The position numbers were made by a program, and so were the translations under genes. A DNA stretch of 6,440 nucleotides from an uncultured Lachnospiraceae bacterium (GTDB taxonomy: Bacteria > Bacillota > Clostridia > Lachnospirales > Lachnospiraceae): positions 1,422 to 7,861 of the forward strand of contig CAJTTU010000133.1 in assembly GCA_910579325.1 (NCBI GenBank), given 5' to 3'. Each line of letters starts with the position of its first letter. Within the stretch, counting starts at the first letter, position 1. The notes under the pieces are model-generated. The model was not told the DNA's origin, made no database searches, and saw only the letters and a program-made list of their open reading frames with translations. Positions 6,011 through 6,440 of this stretch are shown here, piece after piece.

Positions 6011-6440
6011 ATTTTAAATATCCAAAACAATAATCCATCTTGGAATTGGTCTGTATATGATTTTGATAAATTTCTTTCATGCCTGTCATTTGAAAAAATT
6101 GAGAAGTCTACGCTGGCTACAAAAAGCTTTAATCAGAACATATGAGGTTGAAACGGATAATCTTTCTTTATTTATAAATAGTGTAAAAATCCTTTGTTTG
6201 GAGAAAATGGAGCAACGTGCTTGTGTAACCAAAAAGGAGATAGATGCTCAAATTCAGTCTGTTTGGCAAAAGGCATGGAATTAGATTGCAGATAGACAAC
6301 TACTCATAGAGTATGTCTTTTTGCTTACTCACGGCGAGATGCTATCAGAAAGAATAGCATTCCAGATATCCGAAATCGGCCAATCTTCTACCGGAAAAGT
6401 AAAATGTGAAATTCTGCGAAAAGTATGTTTTGCTGATGTT
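6011..6440 (+). pseudogene. Possible broken gene remnant in AT-rich DNA, function unknown
   Basis: From the terminator to the window end the DNA is clearly poorer in GC (about 35% by eye, against more than 50% in the operon) and has no intact gene I trust. One frame is open from 6011 to TGA 6143-6145 and reads protein-like (YDFDKFLSCLSFEKIEKSTL). A second frame continues with ETDNLSLFINSVKILCLEK and KKEIDAQIQSVWQKAWN to TAG 6282-6284, then stays open for the remaining 52 codons (IADRQLLIEYVFLLTHGEML and on). This would fit one gene with a frameshift and a stop, without a credible start. Chance open frames in AT-rich DNA are the alternative. I do not recognise the family. A short reading from ATG 6057 to 6284 (75 codons) has no good ribosome binding site. 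Confidence 0.3.

Noticed and set aside
6339..6360. Inverted repeat ATGCTAT/ATAGCAT with an eight-base loop
   Set aside because: Seven AT-rich pairs without a U run; a stem this short is expected by chance and lies within the possible gene remnant.

Overview
The window looks like a chromosomal segment from a gut-type Gram-positive of the Clostridia, most likely Lachnospiraceae. The reasons are a moderately high-GC coding strand, strong AGGAGG-type ribosome binding sites, a class C sortase, SipW-type (ER-type) signal peptidase, surface proteins with C-terminal membrane anchors and basic tails, and a MucBP protein of a kind I recall from Lachnospiraceae surface loci. No gene here identifies the species.

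Layout: positions 1-5889 hold seven genes on the + strand, tightly packed and apparently one operon whose 5' part lies outside the window. In order they are: the C-terminal part of a pilus-assembly (class C) sortase (1-542); a pilin-like secreted protein with a FctA/Cna-B-like isopeptide domain but no sorting signal (599-1828); two TasA/camelysin-like proteins with SipW-type signal peptides (1897-2463 and 2482-3291); a SipW-like signal peptidase (3316-3879); a surface protein with a TasA-like ground plan, a Gly-rich linker and a degenerate TGD sorting signal (3977-4786); and a MucBP protein with a Pro/Ala/Gly stalk, acidic VPL repeats and a C-terminal membrane anchor (4783-5889). A strong hairpin terminator at 5971-6008 closes the operon. 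Beyond it the DNA turns AT-rich and holds only what looks like a broken gene remnant up to the window end.

Working model: the SipW-like peptidase matures the two TasA-like subunits (and perhaps the third), which may assemble into a non-covalent fibre. The class C sortase may join or anchor the pilin-like and stalk proteins. The two C-terminally anchored proteins (3977-4786 and 4783-5889), which are translationally coupled, are candidates for tethering the structure to the wall or membrane, and the MucBP domain may contact mucin glycans. The families are recognised from motifs; the joint operation of sortase and SipW/TasA machinery in one appendage is inference and is the most interesting point of the window.
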